Program-made: the position numbers and the translations under genes
NCBI RefSeq assembly: GCF_016907975.1
Contig: NZ_JAFBCY010000003.1
Location: 930,001-994,000 of the forward strand
DNA from: Methylopila capsulata
GTDB taxonomy: Bacteria; Pseudomonadota; Alphaproteobacteria; Rhizobiales; Methylopilaceae
DNA length: 64,000 nt
Direction of reading: 5' to 3'
Part shown: positions 8,098 to 18,456 of the stretch, piece after piece
Layout of the letters: each line of letters starts with the position of its first letter
How positions within the stretch are numbered: position 1 is the stretch's first letter
Notes under the pieces: model-generated
Databases searched by the model: none
What the model was told of the DNA's origin: nothing
What the model saw: the letters and a program-made list of their open reading frames with translations, nothing else

Positions 8098-8675
8098 GCC
8101 AGGCGCCCCGCTTCCGTGACGAGCCGCGCCACGACCGACGCCATGAAGTCGGCGGTGCGGGGGTTGGACAGCCGGCCGTCATCGGTGAAGGCATCCGCCG
8201 CGTTGCCCACCGACACCATCTCCGGCAGCACCAGCGCGCCGAGCCCGAGCTCCATCATCGCGCGCAGCTGCGTCAGGCCGCGGTAGCCGCCCATCGCGCC
8301 GTTGGTGACCGAGCCAAGCGCGAAGACCTTGGTCTTGAACGCGGGCAACGGCGGCTTGCCCTCGACGCTGACGCGGGACATCCAGTCGAAGGCGTTCTTC
8401 AGCAGCGGCGGGAAGCTGGCGTTGTACTCCGGGCTCGCCACGAAGGCGCCGTGCTGCGCGAGGAACAGGTCGACCAGCGCCTTGGCCGCGTCCGGCACGC
8501 CCTCGCGCGCCTGCAGGTCGCCGTCGTAGAGCGGCAGCGGGTAGTCCTTCAGCGAGATGTGGGTGGTCTCCGCGCCGGCGTCCTCGAGCGCGCGCGCGAC
8601 CACGGCCGCGAGCTTTTCGTTGAGCGAGCCGGTGCGGATCGATCCCGCGAGCACGACGATTTTCGGCGCGGCCAT
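8094..8675 (-). CDS. NADPH-dependent FMN reductase family protein
   Basis: 193-residue flavodoxin-like oxidoreductase. The phosphate loop [15 protein letters not shown] binds FMN, and [18 protein letters not shown] is the conserved flavin-ring segment of the NADPH-dependent FMN reductase/azoreductase family (YieF/ChrR-like). Physiological acceptors may include quinones, chromate or azo compounds; the sequence does not say which. It is coupled to pyrF by an ATGA overlap. Confidence 0.9.
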   Translation of the reverse strand: MAAPKIVVLAGSIRTGSLNEKLAAVVARALEDAGAETTHISLKDYPLPLYDGDLQAREGVPDAAKALVDLFLAQHGAFVASPEYNASFPPLLKNAFDWMSRVSVEGKPPLPAFKTKVFALGSVTNGAMGGYRGLTQLRAMMELGLGALVLPEMVSVGNAADAFTDDGRLSNPRTADFMASVVARLVTEAGRLA

Positions 8676-8730
8676 AGCGTCTTCCTTCCAGCGGTCGTGC
8701 GGCGTGTGTCGGAACGGCGTCGTCGGGGGA

Positions 8731-9354
8731 TCAGGCCGGGCGGCGGTAGATCCACACCCGCGCCGGCGGCAGGTTCAGCCACACCCGCGGCGAGCCCGCC
8801 GCGGTCGTCTCGCCGATCGCCTCGCGCGGGATCGGCGGCACGACGCCGTAGGTGAACTGGATGAACGGCGCGCCGGGGCGGGACATATGAAAACAGTCCT
8901 CCAGCAGCGCGACGCGCTGGCGGATGGGCTTGGTCAGCAGCGGCAGGCTGCACACCGTCGCCGTCAGCGGCTGCTCCAGCACGCCGGCGAGCGTCTGGCG
9001 CGCGGCGTAGGCGTCGCCCTGCACCACCGTCACGCCGGGAAAGCGCTTGCGCAGGAGCGTCACGAATTCCGGGTTGAACTCGACCAGCACCAGCCGCTCG
9101 GGCGCGACGCCGCGCTCGAGCAGCGCTTCCGTGACCGGACCCGTGCCAGGGCCGATCTCCAGCACCAGGCCCGGTTCGTCCGGATCGACGTAGCGCGCCA
9201 TCATGCGCGCGAGGCCCTTGCCCGAGGGGCTGACCGCGCCGGTCACAAGCGGCTTGTCGAACCAAGACTTCAAGAACCGCGCCTCGTCGGCGAGATCGAT
9301 GCCCTTGGGGCGAGCGTCTGCGCGGCGAGGGGAGCGCCTTGCGGGCTCAAGCAT
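8731..9354 (-). CDS. pmtA: Phospholipid N-methyltransferase, rhizobial PmtA type
   Basis: 207-residue class I SAM-dependent methyltransferase. The SAM site is LVLEIGPGTGPVTEALLERG, preceded by the subfamily-typical FLKSWFDKPLVTGAVSPSGK. The C-terminal part PGAPFIQFTYGVVPPIPRE and WLNLPPARVWIYRR matches PmtA enzymes that convert phosphatidylethanolamine to phosphatidylcholine in rhizobia. The position beside dnaJ fits many Hyphomicrobiales genomes. The reaction is inferred from family resemblance; a different lipid or small-molecule substrate remains possible. Confidence 0.8.
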   Translation of the reverse strand: MLEPARRSPRRADARPKGIDLADEARFLKSWFDKPLVTGAVSPSGKGLARMMARYVDPDEPGLVLEIGPGTGPVTEALLERGVAPERLVLVEFNPEFVTLLRKRFPGVTVVQGDAYAARQTLAGVLEQPLTATVCSLPLLTKPIRQRVALLEDCFHMSRPGAPFIQFTYGVVPPIPREAIGETTAAGSPRVWLNLPPARVWIYRRPA

Positions 9355-9441
9355 GGACGACGAGGCTCCGGTGACGACACGAAGGCGAGACGACGGTCAT
9401 ACGATGATCAGGATCGCGCTTATGTGACAAGCGCCGGAAGG

Positions 9442-10578
9442 TCACGCTCCGCCGAAAAACTCTTTCACACGCGAAAAGAACCCGGTCGATTCCGGATGGT
9501 TCGCCTCGGACTCCTCCGCGGCGAAAGCCTCCAGCAACTCGCGCTGCTTGCGCGAGAGCTTCTGGGGAATCTCGACCACGGCCTGGATGTACATGTCGCC
9601 GAAATCCTTGGAGCGCAGGATCGGCATGCCCTTGCCGCGCAAGCGGAATTGCATGCCCGACTGGGTGCCCTCGGGGATCTTCACGCGCGTCCGGCCGCCG
9701 TCGATGGTGGGCGCCTCGAACGATCCGCCGAGCGCCGCCGTCGTCATCGCGATCGGCACCCGGCAGTAGAGATCGGCCCCGTCGCGCTGGAACAGCGCAT
9801 GGTCTTCGAGCGACAGAAAAATGTAGAGGTCGCCCGACGGGCCGCCGCGCAGGCCCGCCTCGCCCTCGCCCGACAGGCGGATGCGGGTGCCGTCCTCGAC
9901 GCCCGCCGGGATCGCGACCTCGAGCGTGCGCTCCTTGGTGATGCGGCCGGCGCCGCCGCAGGCGTCGCAGGGGTCGTCGATCACCTCGCCCCGGCCCTGG
10001 CAGGTCGGGCAGGTCCGCTCCATCAGGAAGAAGCCCTGGCTGGCGCGCACCTTGCCGGCGCCGCCGCAGGTGGCGCACTGGCGCGGCTTCGAGCCGGGCT
10101 TCGCGCCGGTGCCGGAGCAGGCCTCGCAGGCGAGGCTGGTCGGAATGCGGATCTGCGCGGTCTTGCCGGCGAAGGCGTCCTCGAGCGTGATCTCCATGTT
10201 GTAGCGGAGATCGGCGCCGCGCTCGCGCCCACTGCTCGATCGGCCGCGCCCTTGCCCCCCGCCGCCGCCGAAGAAGGAGTCGAAGATGTCGGACATGAAG
10301 TCCGACATGTCCGGTCCCGCGCCGCGCGGACCGCCGCCGCCCATGCCGCCCTGCTCGAAGGCCGCGTGGCCGAAGCGGTCGTAGGCCGCCCGCTTGTCCG
10401 CGTCCTTCAGGCAGTCGTAGGCCGCGTTGATCTCTTTGAAGTTGGCCTCGGCCGCCTGATCGCCCGGATTGCGGTCCGGATGCCAGCGCATCGCCGCCTT
10501 GCGATAGGCGACCTTCAGCTCCGCGTCGCTCGCCGTGCGCTCGACCTCGAGAACCTCGTAGAAGTCGCGTTTCGCCAT
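9442..10578 (-). CDS. dnaJ: Chaperone DnaJ
   Basis: Hsp40 co-chaperone that delivers unfolded clients to DnaK and stimulates its ATPase. 378 residues: J domain at 1-70 with the essential HPD in [10 protein letters not shown], a Gly/Phe-rich linker ([26 protein letters not shown]), and four zinc-finger repeats [24 protein letters not shown] and CDACGGAG, followed by the two C-terminal client-binding domains. The start at ATG 10578 gives the canonical [10 protein letters not shown]. The gene is separated from dnaK by an FkbM-type methyltransferase gene. Confidence 0.97.
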   Translation of the reverse strand: MAKRDFYEVLEVERTASDAELKVAYRKAAMRWHPDRNPGDQAAEANFKEINAAYDCLKDADKRAAYDRFGHAAFEQGGMGGGGPRGAGPDMSDFMSDIFDSFFGGGGGQGRGRSSSGRERGADLRYNMEITLEDAFAGKTAQIRIPTSLACEACSGTGAKPGSKPRQCATCGGAGKVRASQGFFLMERTCPTCQGRGEVIDDPCDACGGAGRITKERTLEVAIPAGVEDGTRIRLSGEGEAGLRGGPSGDLYIFLSLEDHALFQRDGADLYCRVPIAMTTAALGGSFEAPTIDGGRTRVKIPEGTQSGMQFRLRGKGMPILRSKDFGDMYIQAVVEIPQKLSRKQRELLEAFAAEESEANHPESTGFFSRVKEFFGGA

Positions 10579-10736
10579 TCCGCCACCAGTTTTGGACCGC
10601 ACCCGACAGGACGGCTAGATAAAGTCATGAAGGTCGACCCGCAAGAACGCTGCGTTTCGACCGCGAAGAGAGCGACGCCAGATCAGGAGGCGGCGCTTGG
10701 CGCGCGCCCATTGAGCTTGGGCGCCGCCGCGAACAT

Positions 10737-11594
10737 CTAAACCGACCGCGCCGCGACCACGTTGAGCCGGGTTCGCGCCGCGATCCGGTAGCCATTCGAG
10801 GCGAGCAGCTGCAGCATCGGCCCCGCTTCCGCGGCGGTGCGCCCGACCTCGACCACCAGCATGCGCGGCAGTTGCGCGGCGGGCGCCTGCTCGAACAATC
10901 CCGCAAGCGCCTCGAAGTCCATGCCCTCGACGTCGACCTTCATGGCGTCGACGGAGACGACGCCATGCCGTGCGAGAATCACCGGCAGCGGCTGCACCTC
11001 GACCTCCACGCCGTCGCCTCGGGCGTCGTTGACCAGCCGGACCTCGCCGCGGTTGCGGGCGTGCTCGATCAGGAAGGCCGCGCCCGGCTCACGCCCGACC
11101 GCGGACGGATCGATCGTCACGTCCAGCCCGCTCGCCGCGACGTTGGCGGCCAGCCGCGCCCGGTTGGTCGGGTCGGGCTCGATCGCGATCACCCGCAGAC
11201 GCCGTCCGGCGCGGCGGGCGACAGAAGCCAGCGACAGCCCGTAGAAGCCGACGTTCGCGCCGACGTCCACGAAGGTCGCTTCCGCCTCGGGATCGCCTTC
11301 CAGCACCGCCCCTTCGAGCAGGCCGCGCTCCTCGGCGTCCCAGAGATGGGGCGCCAGGAACACGCGCTTTTCCGTCCGGTTGGTCGCCGGGCGGAGCCGC
11401 GCGTGGACCGAGGGGAACACTTCGACGTCGTAGGGACCTGCGCCCGCCGCGAAGCAGATCTGCCGCAGCAGGGATGCGAGACGGAGACCCGCCGCGTTGG
11501 CCGGAACGCGCGATCCGAGCGCGCGCAGCGTCTCGACGACGCGCGGGGGACGATGCGCGCCATAGGGAGGGTCGGTCTGGACGGCGTCCGTCAT
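10737..11594 (-). CDS. FkbM family methyltransferase
   Basis: 285-residue SAM-dependent methyltransferase. The SAM motif is [19 protein letters not shown], and the FkbM-typical acidic motif is [17 protein letters not shown]. Family members O-methylate sugars, glycolipids or polyketides; the target here is unknown. The start at ATG 11594 begins MTDAVQTD; no clear Shine-Dalgarno sequence is visible. It sits between dnaK and dnaJ, which are usually adjacent, so it looks like an insertion into that operon. A strong hairpin lies between dnaK and this gene. Confidence 0.85.
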   Translation of the reverse strand: MTDAVQTDPPYGAHRPPRVVETLRALGSRVPANAAGLRLASLLRQICFAAGAGPYDVEVFPSVHARLRPATNRTEKRVFLAPHLWDAEERGLLEGAVLEGDPEAEATFVDVGANVGFYGLSLASVARRAGRRLRVIAIEPDPTNRARLAANVAASGLDVTIDPSAVGREPGAAFLIEHARNRGEVRLVNDARGDGVEVEVQPLPVILARHGVVSVDAMKVDVEGMDFEALAGLFEQAPAAQLPRMLVVEVGRTAAEAGPMLQLLASNGYRIAARTRLNVVAARSV

Positions 11595-11612
11595 GTCGGG
11601 GCAATCGCGACG

Positions 11613-11647
11613 GGCGGCCCGCTGTCCGTCACGGACAGCGGGCCGCC
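11613..11647 (-). terminator. Perfect 16-bp hairpin between dnaK and the FkbM gene
   Basis: The arms GGCGGCCCGCTGTCCG (11613-11628) and CGGACAGCGGGCCGCC (11632-11647) are perfectly complementary around a 3-nt loop. It begins 12 bp after the dnaK stop codon and ends 19 bp before the FkbM start. There is no T tract, so it may be a processing or attenuation hairpin that lowers downstream expression rather than a full terminator. Confidence 0.55.
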
Positions 11648-11658
11648 TCGGGAGCGGA

Positions 11659-13572
<1,914 letters not shown>

Positions 13573-13710
13573 GTGTCCCATTCCTCTTCTCTAACGCGTT
13601 AAGCGGACCGAACCGGCCCCGTAGCGGCCTGACGCGAAACGCTCCGGGCGAGCGCCCCTCACGTCCCGTCGGTCCCTTGGAAATTCCGCGGTTTCCGCGG
13701 GTCGGCGGGT

Positions 13711-13739
13711 ATATAAGGAGAGGCCCAATAAGCCGCAAG
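13711..13739 (-). promoter_or_regulatory. Putative RpoH (sigma-32) promoter of dnaK
   Basis: Reading the minus strand, CTTG (13739-13736) is followed after exactly 17 nt by CCTTATAT (13718-13711). This fits the alphaproteobacterial heat-shock consensus (CTTG in the -35, C-rich TATAT-like -10). The same CTTG-N17-CCT-N-ATAT layout precedes grpE at 36432. It implies a leader of roughly 130 nt before dnaK. Confidence 0.6.
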
Positions 13740-13811
13740 GCGAGAGATGACGCCGGCGTGAGGCGGCCGTGGCGTTGGTCTTGCGGTCGCGCCCCGCTAT
13801 CTGGACGGCGG

Positions 13812-14405
13812 ATGAAGCATATTCCCGGCTACCTCGACCCCGAGCGTCAGAGCGCCCTGCTCGCGCTGCTGCGCGCGGCCGTCGCCGAGGCGCCGCTGTT
13901 CACGCCGACCATGCCGCGCACGGGCAAGCCGTTCTCGGTGCGGATGACCAACCTCGGCCCTCTCGGCTGGGTCTCCGACAAGGACCGCGGCTACCGCTAC
14001 CAGCCGACCCACCCCGTCACCGGCGCGCCCTGGCCCGCGATCCCCGACCTCCTGCTCGACGCCTGGCGCGAGGTCGGCGGCTACGACCTGCCGCCGGAGG
14101 CCTGTCTTCTGAACTGGTACGAGCCCGGCGCGAAAATGGGACTGCACCAGGACCGCGACGAGCAGGACCTCGACGCCCCGGTGGTTTCGCTGTCGCTTGG
14201 CGACGCCGCCACCTTCCGCATCGGCGGGACGGCGCGCTCGGATCCCACGCGCTCGTTCCGGCTCACCTCCGGCGACGCCATGGCGCTCGCGGGCGAGAGC
14301 CGCCTCGCCTTCCACGGCGTCGACCGCGTGCTCGCCGGCACCTCCGACCTGCTGCCCCGCGGCGGCCGCATCAACCTCACGCTCCGCCGCGTCTCGGCGC
14401 GGTAG
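13812..14405 (+). CDS. alkB: AlkB-type alpha-ketoglutarate-dependent DNA repair dioxygenase
   Basis: Fe(II)/2-oxoglutarate oxygenase that reverses alkylation damage (1-meA, 3-meC) in DNA or RNA. 197 residues. Substrate-side motif RMTNLGPLGWVSD, then NWYEPGAKMGLHQDRDE with the iron-binding His-x-Asp, LAFHGVDR with the third iron ligand, and the 2-oxoglutarate-binding RINLTLRRV. ATG 13812 matches the family N-terminus (MKHIPGYLD), although the Shine-Dalgarno sequence is weak (GGCGG) and a longer in-frame extension is open upstream. Confidence 0.93.
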   Translation: MKHIPGYLDPERQSALLALLRAAVAEAPLFTPTMPRTGKPFSVRMTNLGPLGWVSDKDRGYRYQPTHPVTGAPWPAIPDLLLDAWREVGGYDLPPEACLLNWYEPGAKMGLHQDRDEQDLDAPVVSLSLGDAATFRIGGTARSDPTRSFRLTSGDAMALAGESRLAFHGVDRVLAGTSDLLPRGGRINLTLRRVSAR

Positions 14406-14411
14406 GATCCC

Positions 14412-14615
14412 ATGCCCGTCGAGATCTTCTTCATCCCGCTTCTGCTTCTAGTGATCTATTTCATTGTCGCGCTCTCGGCCCGTTTCGGCGACATGAAAGA
14501 CGGCATAACCACAAAATGGAGCGAAGAGCACCTTGGTCCGACACTCCGGTTGTTCGGACCGCTGTTCGGCGCGATGCTCGTGCTGTTCGCTCTCATGGCG
14601 TTGTTCGGCGAGTAG
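14412..14615 (+). CDS. Small two-helix membrane protein, unknown
   Basis: 67 residues with two hydrophobic segments (IFFIPLLLLVIYFIVALS and LFGAMLVLFALMALFG) joined by a short polar loop with charged residues (ARFGDMKDGITTKWSEEHLG). It starts 6 bp after the alkB stop and is probably co-transcribed with it. No family recognised. Confidence 0.6.
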   Translation: MPVEIFFIPLLLLVIYFIVALSARFGDMKDGITTKWSEEHLGPTLRLFGPLFGAMLVLFALMALFGE

Positions 14616-14651
14616 CGTCGACGTGTGGACCTGTCGTCGCAGAGCCGCGCT

Positions 14652-15464
14652 TCACCCCAGGATCAGCCGCACGCACTCGTCCGGCGCGCGGCGACCCTGC
14701 CACTCCCGCGGGTTGCCGAGCGAGACCTCGTGGAACGGCACGCCGTCGATCCGACGCTCGGAGCGCAGGTGGAGGTGGCCGGAGACGACCGCGCAGGCGT
14801 TGAACCGGCGGTGCCAGTCGGCGGTCAGGCGCGTGCCGCACCAGGGCGCGAAGCGGGGGATGCGCGGGGCGCGCGCCAGCGCCTCCACCAGCGGCCAGTG
14901 GTTGGCGAGCACCAGCGGGCCGCCGTCCGCAGCGGCCTCGGCCAGCCGCGCTTCGGTCTCCGCGCAGCGCGCGCGGCACCAGGCGTCGCGGTCGGGATAG
15001 GGGTCGGGCCGCAGCAGGTATTCGTCGGCGCAGCCGACGCCGGTTTCCCGCGCCCAGGCCACGACCTCGTCGCGGGCCACGTCGTCCGGGCGGAAGCTGT
15101 AGTCGTAGAGCGTGAACAGCGGCGCGATCCGCACCGTGCGTCCGCCGAAGGTCTCCACAGGATAGGGATCTTCCGGCGTCAGCACGCCCCGCGCCCGGCA
15201 GAGCGCGACGAAACGCTCGTAGCGCGCGACGCCCCGGAGCGGCGTCCCCGACGGCAGCGCCCAGAGCTCGTGGTTGCCCGGCAGCCAGACCAGCCGCTTG
15301 AACTTCGGCTGCAGCGCGTCGAAGGCGAACTGCAGATGCGCCTCGGTCTCGCCGACGTCGCCGGCGAGGATCAGCCAATCGTCCGGCCGCGCGTGGATCT
15401 CGGCCAGCGCCGCCCGATTCGCCTCGGCCGCGAGATGCAGGTCGCTGATGGCGTGAAGTTTCAT
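14652..15464 (-). CDS. Calcineurin-like metallophosphoesterase
   Basis: 270-residue dinuclear-metal phosphoesterase with all family blocks: D-x-H in AISDLHLAA, LILAGDVGE, WLPGNHELWAL, LANHWPLVE and the terminal VVSGHLHLRSE. Substrates in this family range from nucleotides and phosphodiesters to protein phosphates; none can be assigned here. A single gene convergent with the small membrane protein gene (14615). Confidence 0.9.
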   Translation of the reverse strand: MKLHAISDLHLAAEANRAALAEIHARPDDWLILAGDVGETEAHLQFAFDALQPKFKRLVWLPGNHELWALPSGTPLRGVARYERFVALCRARGVLTPEDPYPVETFGGRTVRIAPLFTLYDYSFRPDDVARDEVVAWARETGVGCADEYLLRPDPYPDRDAWCRARCAETEARLAEAAADGGPLVLANHWPLVEALARAPRIPRFAPWCGTRLTADWHRRFNACAVVSGHLHLRSERRIDGVPFHEVSLGNPREWQGRRAPDECVRLILG

Positions 15465-15609
15465 CGCAGGCGTTCCTGCGCGCGACGCGGGGCGCGCGAT
15501 GAACGGGAGAGTCAGGTGGGCGGCGTGGGGTTTATCACCACAGGCCGCGCCGACGCGCCAGCCGCATCGTCGTGCGTCGGGTCTTCCCGGCGCGCCTCGC
15601 CCCGCATGA

Positions 15610-15644
15610 AAAGGGGGCCGTTCGCCCGAAGGCCGGCCCCCTTT
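15610..15644 (-). terminator. Rho-independent terminator
   Basis: Plus-strand AAAGGGGGCC (15610-15619) pairs with GGCCCCCTTT (15635-15644). Read on the minus strand, the hairpin ends in CCCCCTTTTC. It lies 22 bp downstream of the stop of the small exported Thr-rich protein gene. Confidence 0.75.
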
Positions 15645-15665
15645 CCAGCAGCGCTCAGCTGCAGC

Positions 15666-15971
15666 TCAGCGCGGCACGACGACCGTCGTGGACGGCGGCT
15701 CTTCGATCGTGGTCGTGGAGGAGCCGCCGCTCGGCTCAGTGGTCTTCGAGCGGGTCACCGACCCGTCGGGGTTTTCCGTCTTGGTCTTGGTGGTCCGTTC
15801 GATGCCGTCGTCCTCCACCTTGGTCTTGGAGGTGGATTCGGCGGGCGGATCGGTCGTGATCACCGTCGTCTGGGCCAGCGCGGGCGCGCCGGCCAGTCCG
15901 ACGGCGAACGCCGCGGCGGCGCACACAGCGCCCAGCGGACGGGCGACGGCGTCGATGTCAAAGCTCTTCAC
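15666..15971 (-). CDS. Small exported low-complexity Thr/Glu/Ser protein
   Basis: 101 residues with a signal peptide ending AGAPALAQ. The mature protein is almost entirely Thr, Ser, Glu, Lys and Pro in short related units (STSKTKVEDDG, ERTTKTKTENPDG, VTRSKTTEPSGG), ending EEPPSTTVVVPR. The GTG at 15971 is chosen because AGGAGGAG lies just upstream and it opens the signal peptide; an earlier in-frame start has neither. Function unknown; the composition suggests a disordered periplasmic protein. Confidence 0.72.
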   Translation of the reverse strand: MKSFDIDAVARPLGAVCAAAAFAVGLAGAPALAQTTVITTDPPAESTSKTKVEDDGIERTTKTKTENPDGSVTRSKTTEPSGGSSTTTIEEPPSTTVVVPR

Positions 15972-16207
15972 GGTCGTTCTCCTCCTGGGCGGCGACTGAG
16001 GCCGAAGCGCCAGGCCGCGCTGAGCCCGCTCCTGGCGTCCCGGAACGAGTCGTCCCGGAAGCCGTGCGGTTTCGACGCGGGCCTTGATCGCTTCAGGTCG
16101 GCCGTTCGCCCTTTTTTGCCCTCGCAAAAGAACGATCGGCGCACCGGGAGAGTTCCGAGCCGCAGCGGCGGGTGAACCGAGCCCCGCAAACCGGCTATCC
16201 TGCCGCG

Positions 16208-16894
16208 ATGGAGACCACGCTCTACCCGCCCGTCAAAACCTTCCTCGAGACCCTCGGCTTCGCCGTGAAGGGCGAGATCGGCGGCTGCGACCTGCTGGCG
16301 CTGCGGGACGGCGAACCGCCGCTGGTCGTGATCTGCGAGCTGAAGCAGCGCTTCAACCTCGACCTCGTGCTGCAGGGCGTCGACCGCGCCGCGGCCTGCG
16401 ACGAGGTCTGGCTCGCGGCCACGATCGGCCGCGGCCGGGGCGGCCGGGAGCACGACCGGCGGTTTCGGGACCTGTGCCGCCGGCTGGGGTTCGGGCTGCT
16501 CGGGGTGACGGCGCGGGGCGAGGTCCAGATCATCCTCAGCCCGGCCGCGCCGGCGCCGCGCCGCGACCCCAAGCGCCGCTCGCGCCTCGTCGACGAGCAC
16601 AACCGCCGCCGCGGCGACCCTGCGGTCGGGGGCGGCTCACGCGTGCCCATCATGACGGCCTACCGCCAGCAGGCGCTGCTCTGCGCCGCCGCCATGAGCG
16701 CGGCCTCCGTCCGGCCCCGCGACCTCAAGGCGGCCGCGCCGAAGGCGGCGACGATCCTCCGGGCGAACGTCTACGGCTGGTTCGTCCGGATCGACCGCGG
16801 CCTCTACGGCCTCACCGACGCCGGGCGGGCCGCGCTCACGCGCTGGCCGCAGGACGGCGACGCGGGGCCGGAGTCCGCCGAAGCGGCGGAGTGA
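16208..16894 (+). CDS. DUF2161 family PD-(D/E)XK nuclease-like protein
   Basis: 228 residues. The N-terminal half has the nuclease-fold signature GGCDLLALRDG followed by VICELKQRF: Asp28, Glu44 and Lys46 from the ATG at 16208 fit the D-x(n)-E-x-K metal site of PD-(D/E)XK phosphodiesterases. The C-terminal part (TAYRQQALLCAAAM, NVYGWFVRIDRGLYGLTDAG) looks like a winged-helix. Distributed in alphaproteobacteria, with no proven role; DNA repair or restriction-like activity is possible. A start 12 codons upstream (16172) is open but lacks support. Confidence 0.82.
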   Translation: METTLYPPVKTFLETLGFAVKGEIGGCDLLALRDGEPPLVVICELKQRFNLDLVLQGVDRAAACDEVWLAATIGRGRGGREHDRRFRDLCRRLGFGLLGVTARGEVQIILSPAAPAPRRDPKRRSRLVDEHNRRRGDPAVGGGSRVPIMTAYRQQALLCAAAMSAASVRPRDLKAAAPKAATILRANVYGWFVRIDRGLYGLTDAGRAALTRWPQDGDAGPESAEAAE

Positions 16895-16959
16895 CCCGCG
16901 CGATGCGGCGGGACAGACGTCATTGAAAACTGTGGGACTTCAATCGCCTAGAAAGGCGA

Positions 16960-17035
<76 letters not shown>

Positions 17036-17109
17036 AGGGGCTCCACCAAGCCGAGGCGCGGCGGAGCGAGCCGCCTTATAGGGAACAGCTTCCGGCCTGT
17101 CCAGCGCCC

Positions 17110-18345
17110 TCACACCAGGAAAACGCCGACGGCGATCGTCGCCAGCGTCAGCGGCGCGCCGACCTTGAAGTAGGTCCAGAAATCGACGTCGACGCCGAAG
17201 GCGCGGGCGCGCTCGGCGACGATCAGGTTGGCGATCGAGCCGACCAGCGTGAAGTTGCCCGCGAGCGTCGAGGCCATCGCCACCACGAGCCAGGCGCGCT
17301 GCGGGTCGGCGAGGCCCTTCACGAAGGGCTCCAGCACCAGCACCGCCGGCACGTTGCTGACGACGTTCGACAGCGCCGCGGTGACGAGGCTGAGCACGGC
17401 CGTGTCGTCGAGCGCGAGGCGGCCCGCGGCCTTCACCACGTCGGGCGTGATCAGGGCCTTCTCGACGCCCGCGGTGACCACGAACAGGCCTGCGAACATC
17501 ACCAGCAGCGGCCAGTCGATCTCGGCCCAGACGCGCGCGGGCTTCACCCGGCGCGTCAGCAGCAGCGCGGCGCCGGCGACGATGGCGGCGGTCGCGATCT
17601 GCGCGCCCAGGAAGAAGGCCGCGACCATGGCGGCGGCCACCAGCCCGGTCTTGATCGCGAGCGGGCGGTTCACCTGCGCCCGCGCGGCCGCCGCCTCGTC
17701 GTCCGCCGGCGCGAAGGCGCCGTTCGAGAGGAACTCGCGGCGGAACGCCACCGCAACGAAGACGATCGTCAGCGCGAGGCCCGCGGCCGCCACCGGCGCG
17801 AGCGTGGCCGCGAAGGTCGCGTAGGGCACGCCCGAGAGCGAGCCGATGATCATGTTCTGCGGGTTGCCGGTGATGGTCGCGACGCTGCCGACGTTGGAGG
17901 CGATCGCGATCGCGATCGCGTAGGGCACCGGGTTGCGCTTGAGCTTCAGGACGAGCGCCATGACGAGCGGCGTCATGACGAGGCACACCGTGTCGTTGAC
18001 GAGGAAGGCCGACAGCGCGCCCGCGGCCAGCGCGACCGCGACCAGCAGCGTGAAAGCGTGGCGGACGCGCGCGGCGATGGCGGCGTTCACCAGCGCGAAG
18101 AAGCCGGAGAGCTTGAGGTTCGCCACCACGATCATCATGCCGAGCAGCAGCACGATGGTGTTGTGGTCGACCGCGGCGAAGGCGTCCTCCGGGGTGAGCA
18201 CGCCGAGGCCGACCATCGCCGCGCCGCCCGCGAGCGCCGCCCCCGCGCGGTCGATCCGCACGAAGGGCGCCCGGCCGAAGGCGACGACGCCATAGGTCGC
18301 GACGAAGACGAGGACCGCGGCGGCGGTCGTGAGGTCGAACGGCAA
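17110..18345 (-). CDS. SLC13/ArsB-type anion permease
   Basis: 411-residue inner-membrane transporter with roughly ten hydrophobic segments in two inverted halves. Conserved ion-transporter-superfamily motifs are present: FLVNDTVCLVMTPLVMALVL, then SNVGSVATITGNPQNMIIGS (the re-entrant loop of the first half), and their partners SNVVSNVPAVLVLEPFV and STLAGNFTLVGSIANLIVAE in the second half. The best fit is the SLC13/ArsB/NhaD group; the substrate (dicarboxylate, sulfate, arsenite or Na+/H+) cannot be decided. It is next to tRNA-Phe. Confidence 0.85.
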   Translation of the reverse strand: MPFDLTTAAAVLVFVATYGVVAFGRAPFVRIDRAGAALAGGAAMVGLGVLTPEDAFAAVDHNTIVLLLGMMIVVANLKLSGFFALVNAAIAARVRHAFTLLVAVALAAGALSAFLVNDTVCLVMTPLVMALVLKLKRNPVPYAIAIAIASNVGSVATITGNPQNMIIGSLSGVPYATFAATLAPVAAAGLALTIVFVAVAFRREFLSNGAFAPADDEAAAARAQVNRPLAIKTGLVAAAMVAAFFLGAQIATAAIVAGAALLLTRRVKPARVWAEIDWPLLVMFAGLFVVTAGVEKALITPDVVKAAGRLALDDTAVLSLVTAALSNVVSNVPAVLVLEPFVKGLADPQRAWLVVAMASTLAGNFTLVGSIANLIVAERARAFGVDVDFWTYFKVGAPLTLATIAVGVFLV

Positions 18346-18456
18346 GGGCTGAGGTCCGCGGACGACGGCCCAGGGGGCGGGCGCGCGAGGGTCAACCTAG
18401 CGCGTCCGCCGCCGCGCGACAGCGCTCCGGCCGTGGGACCGGCGCGCCATGGCGTC

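Noticed and set aside
8557-10740. 727-codon plus-strand frame opposite pmtA and dnaJ
   Set aside because: Composition artefact of GC-rich antisense; dnaJ and pmtA on the minus strand account for the region.
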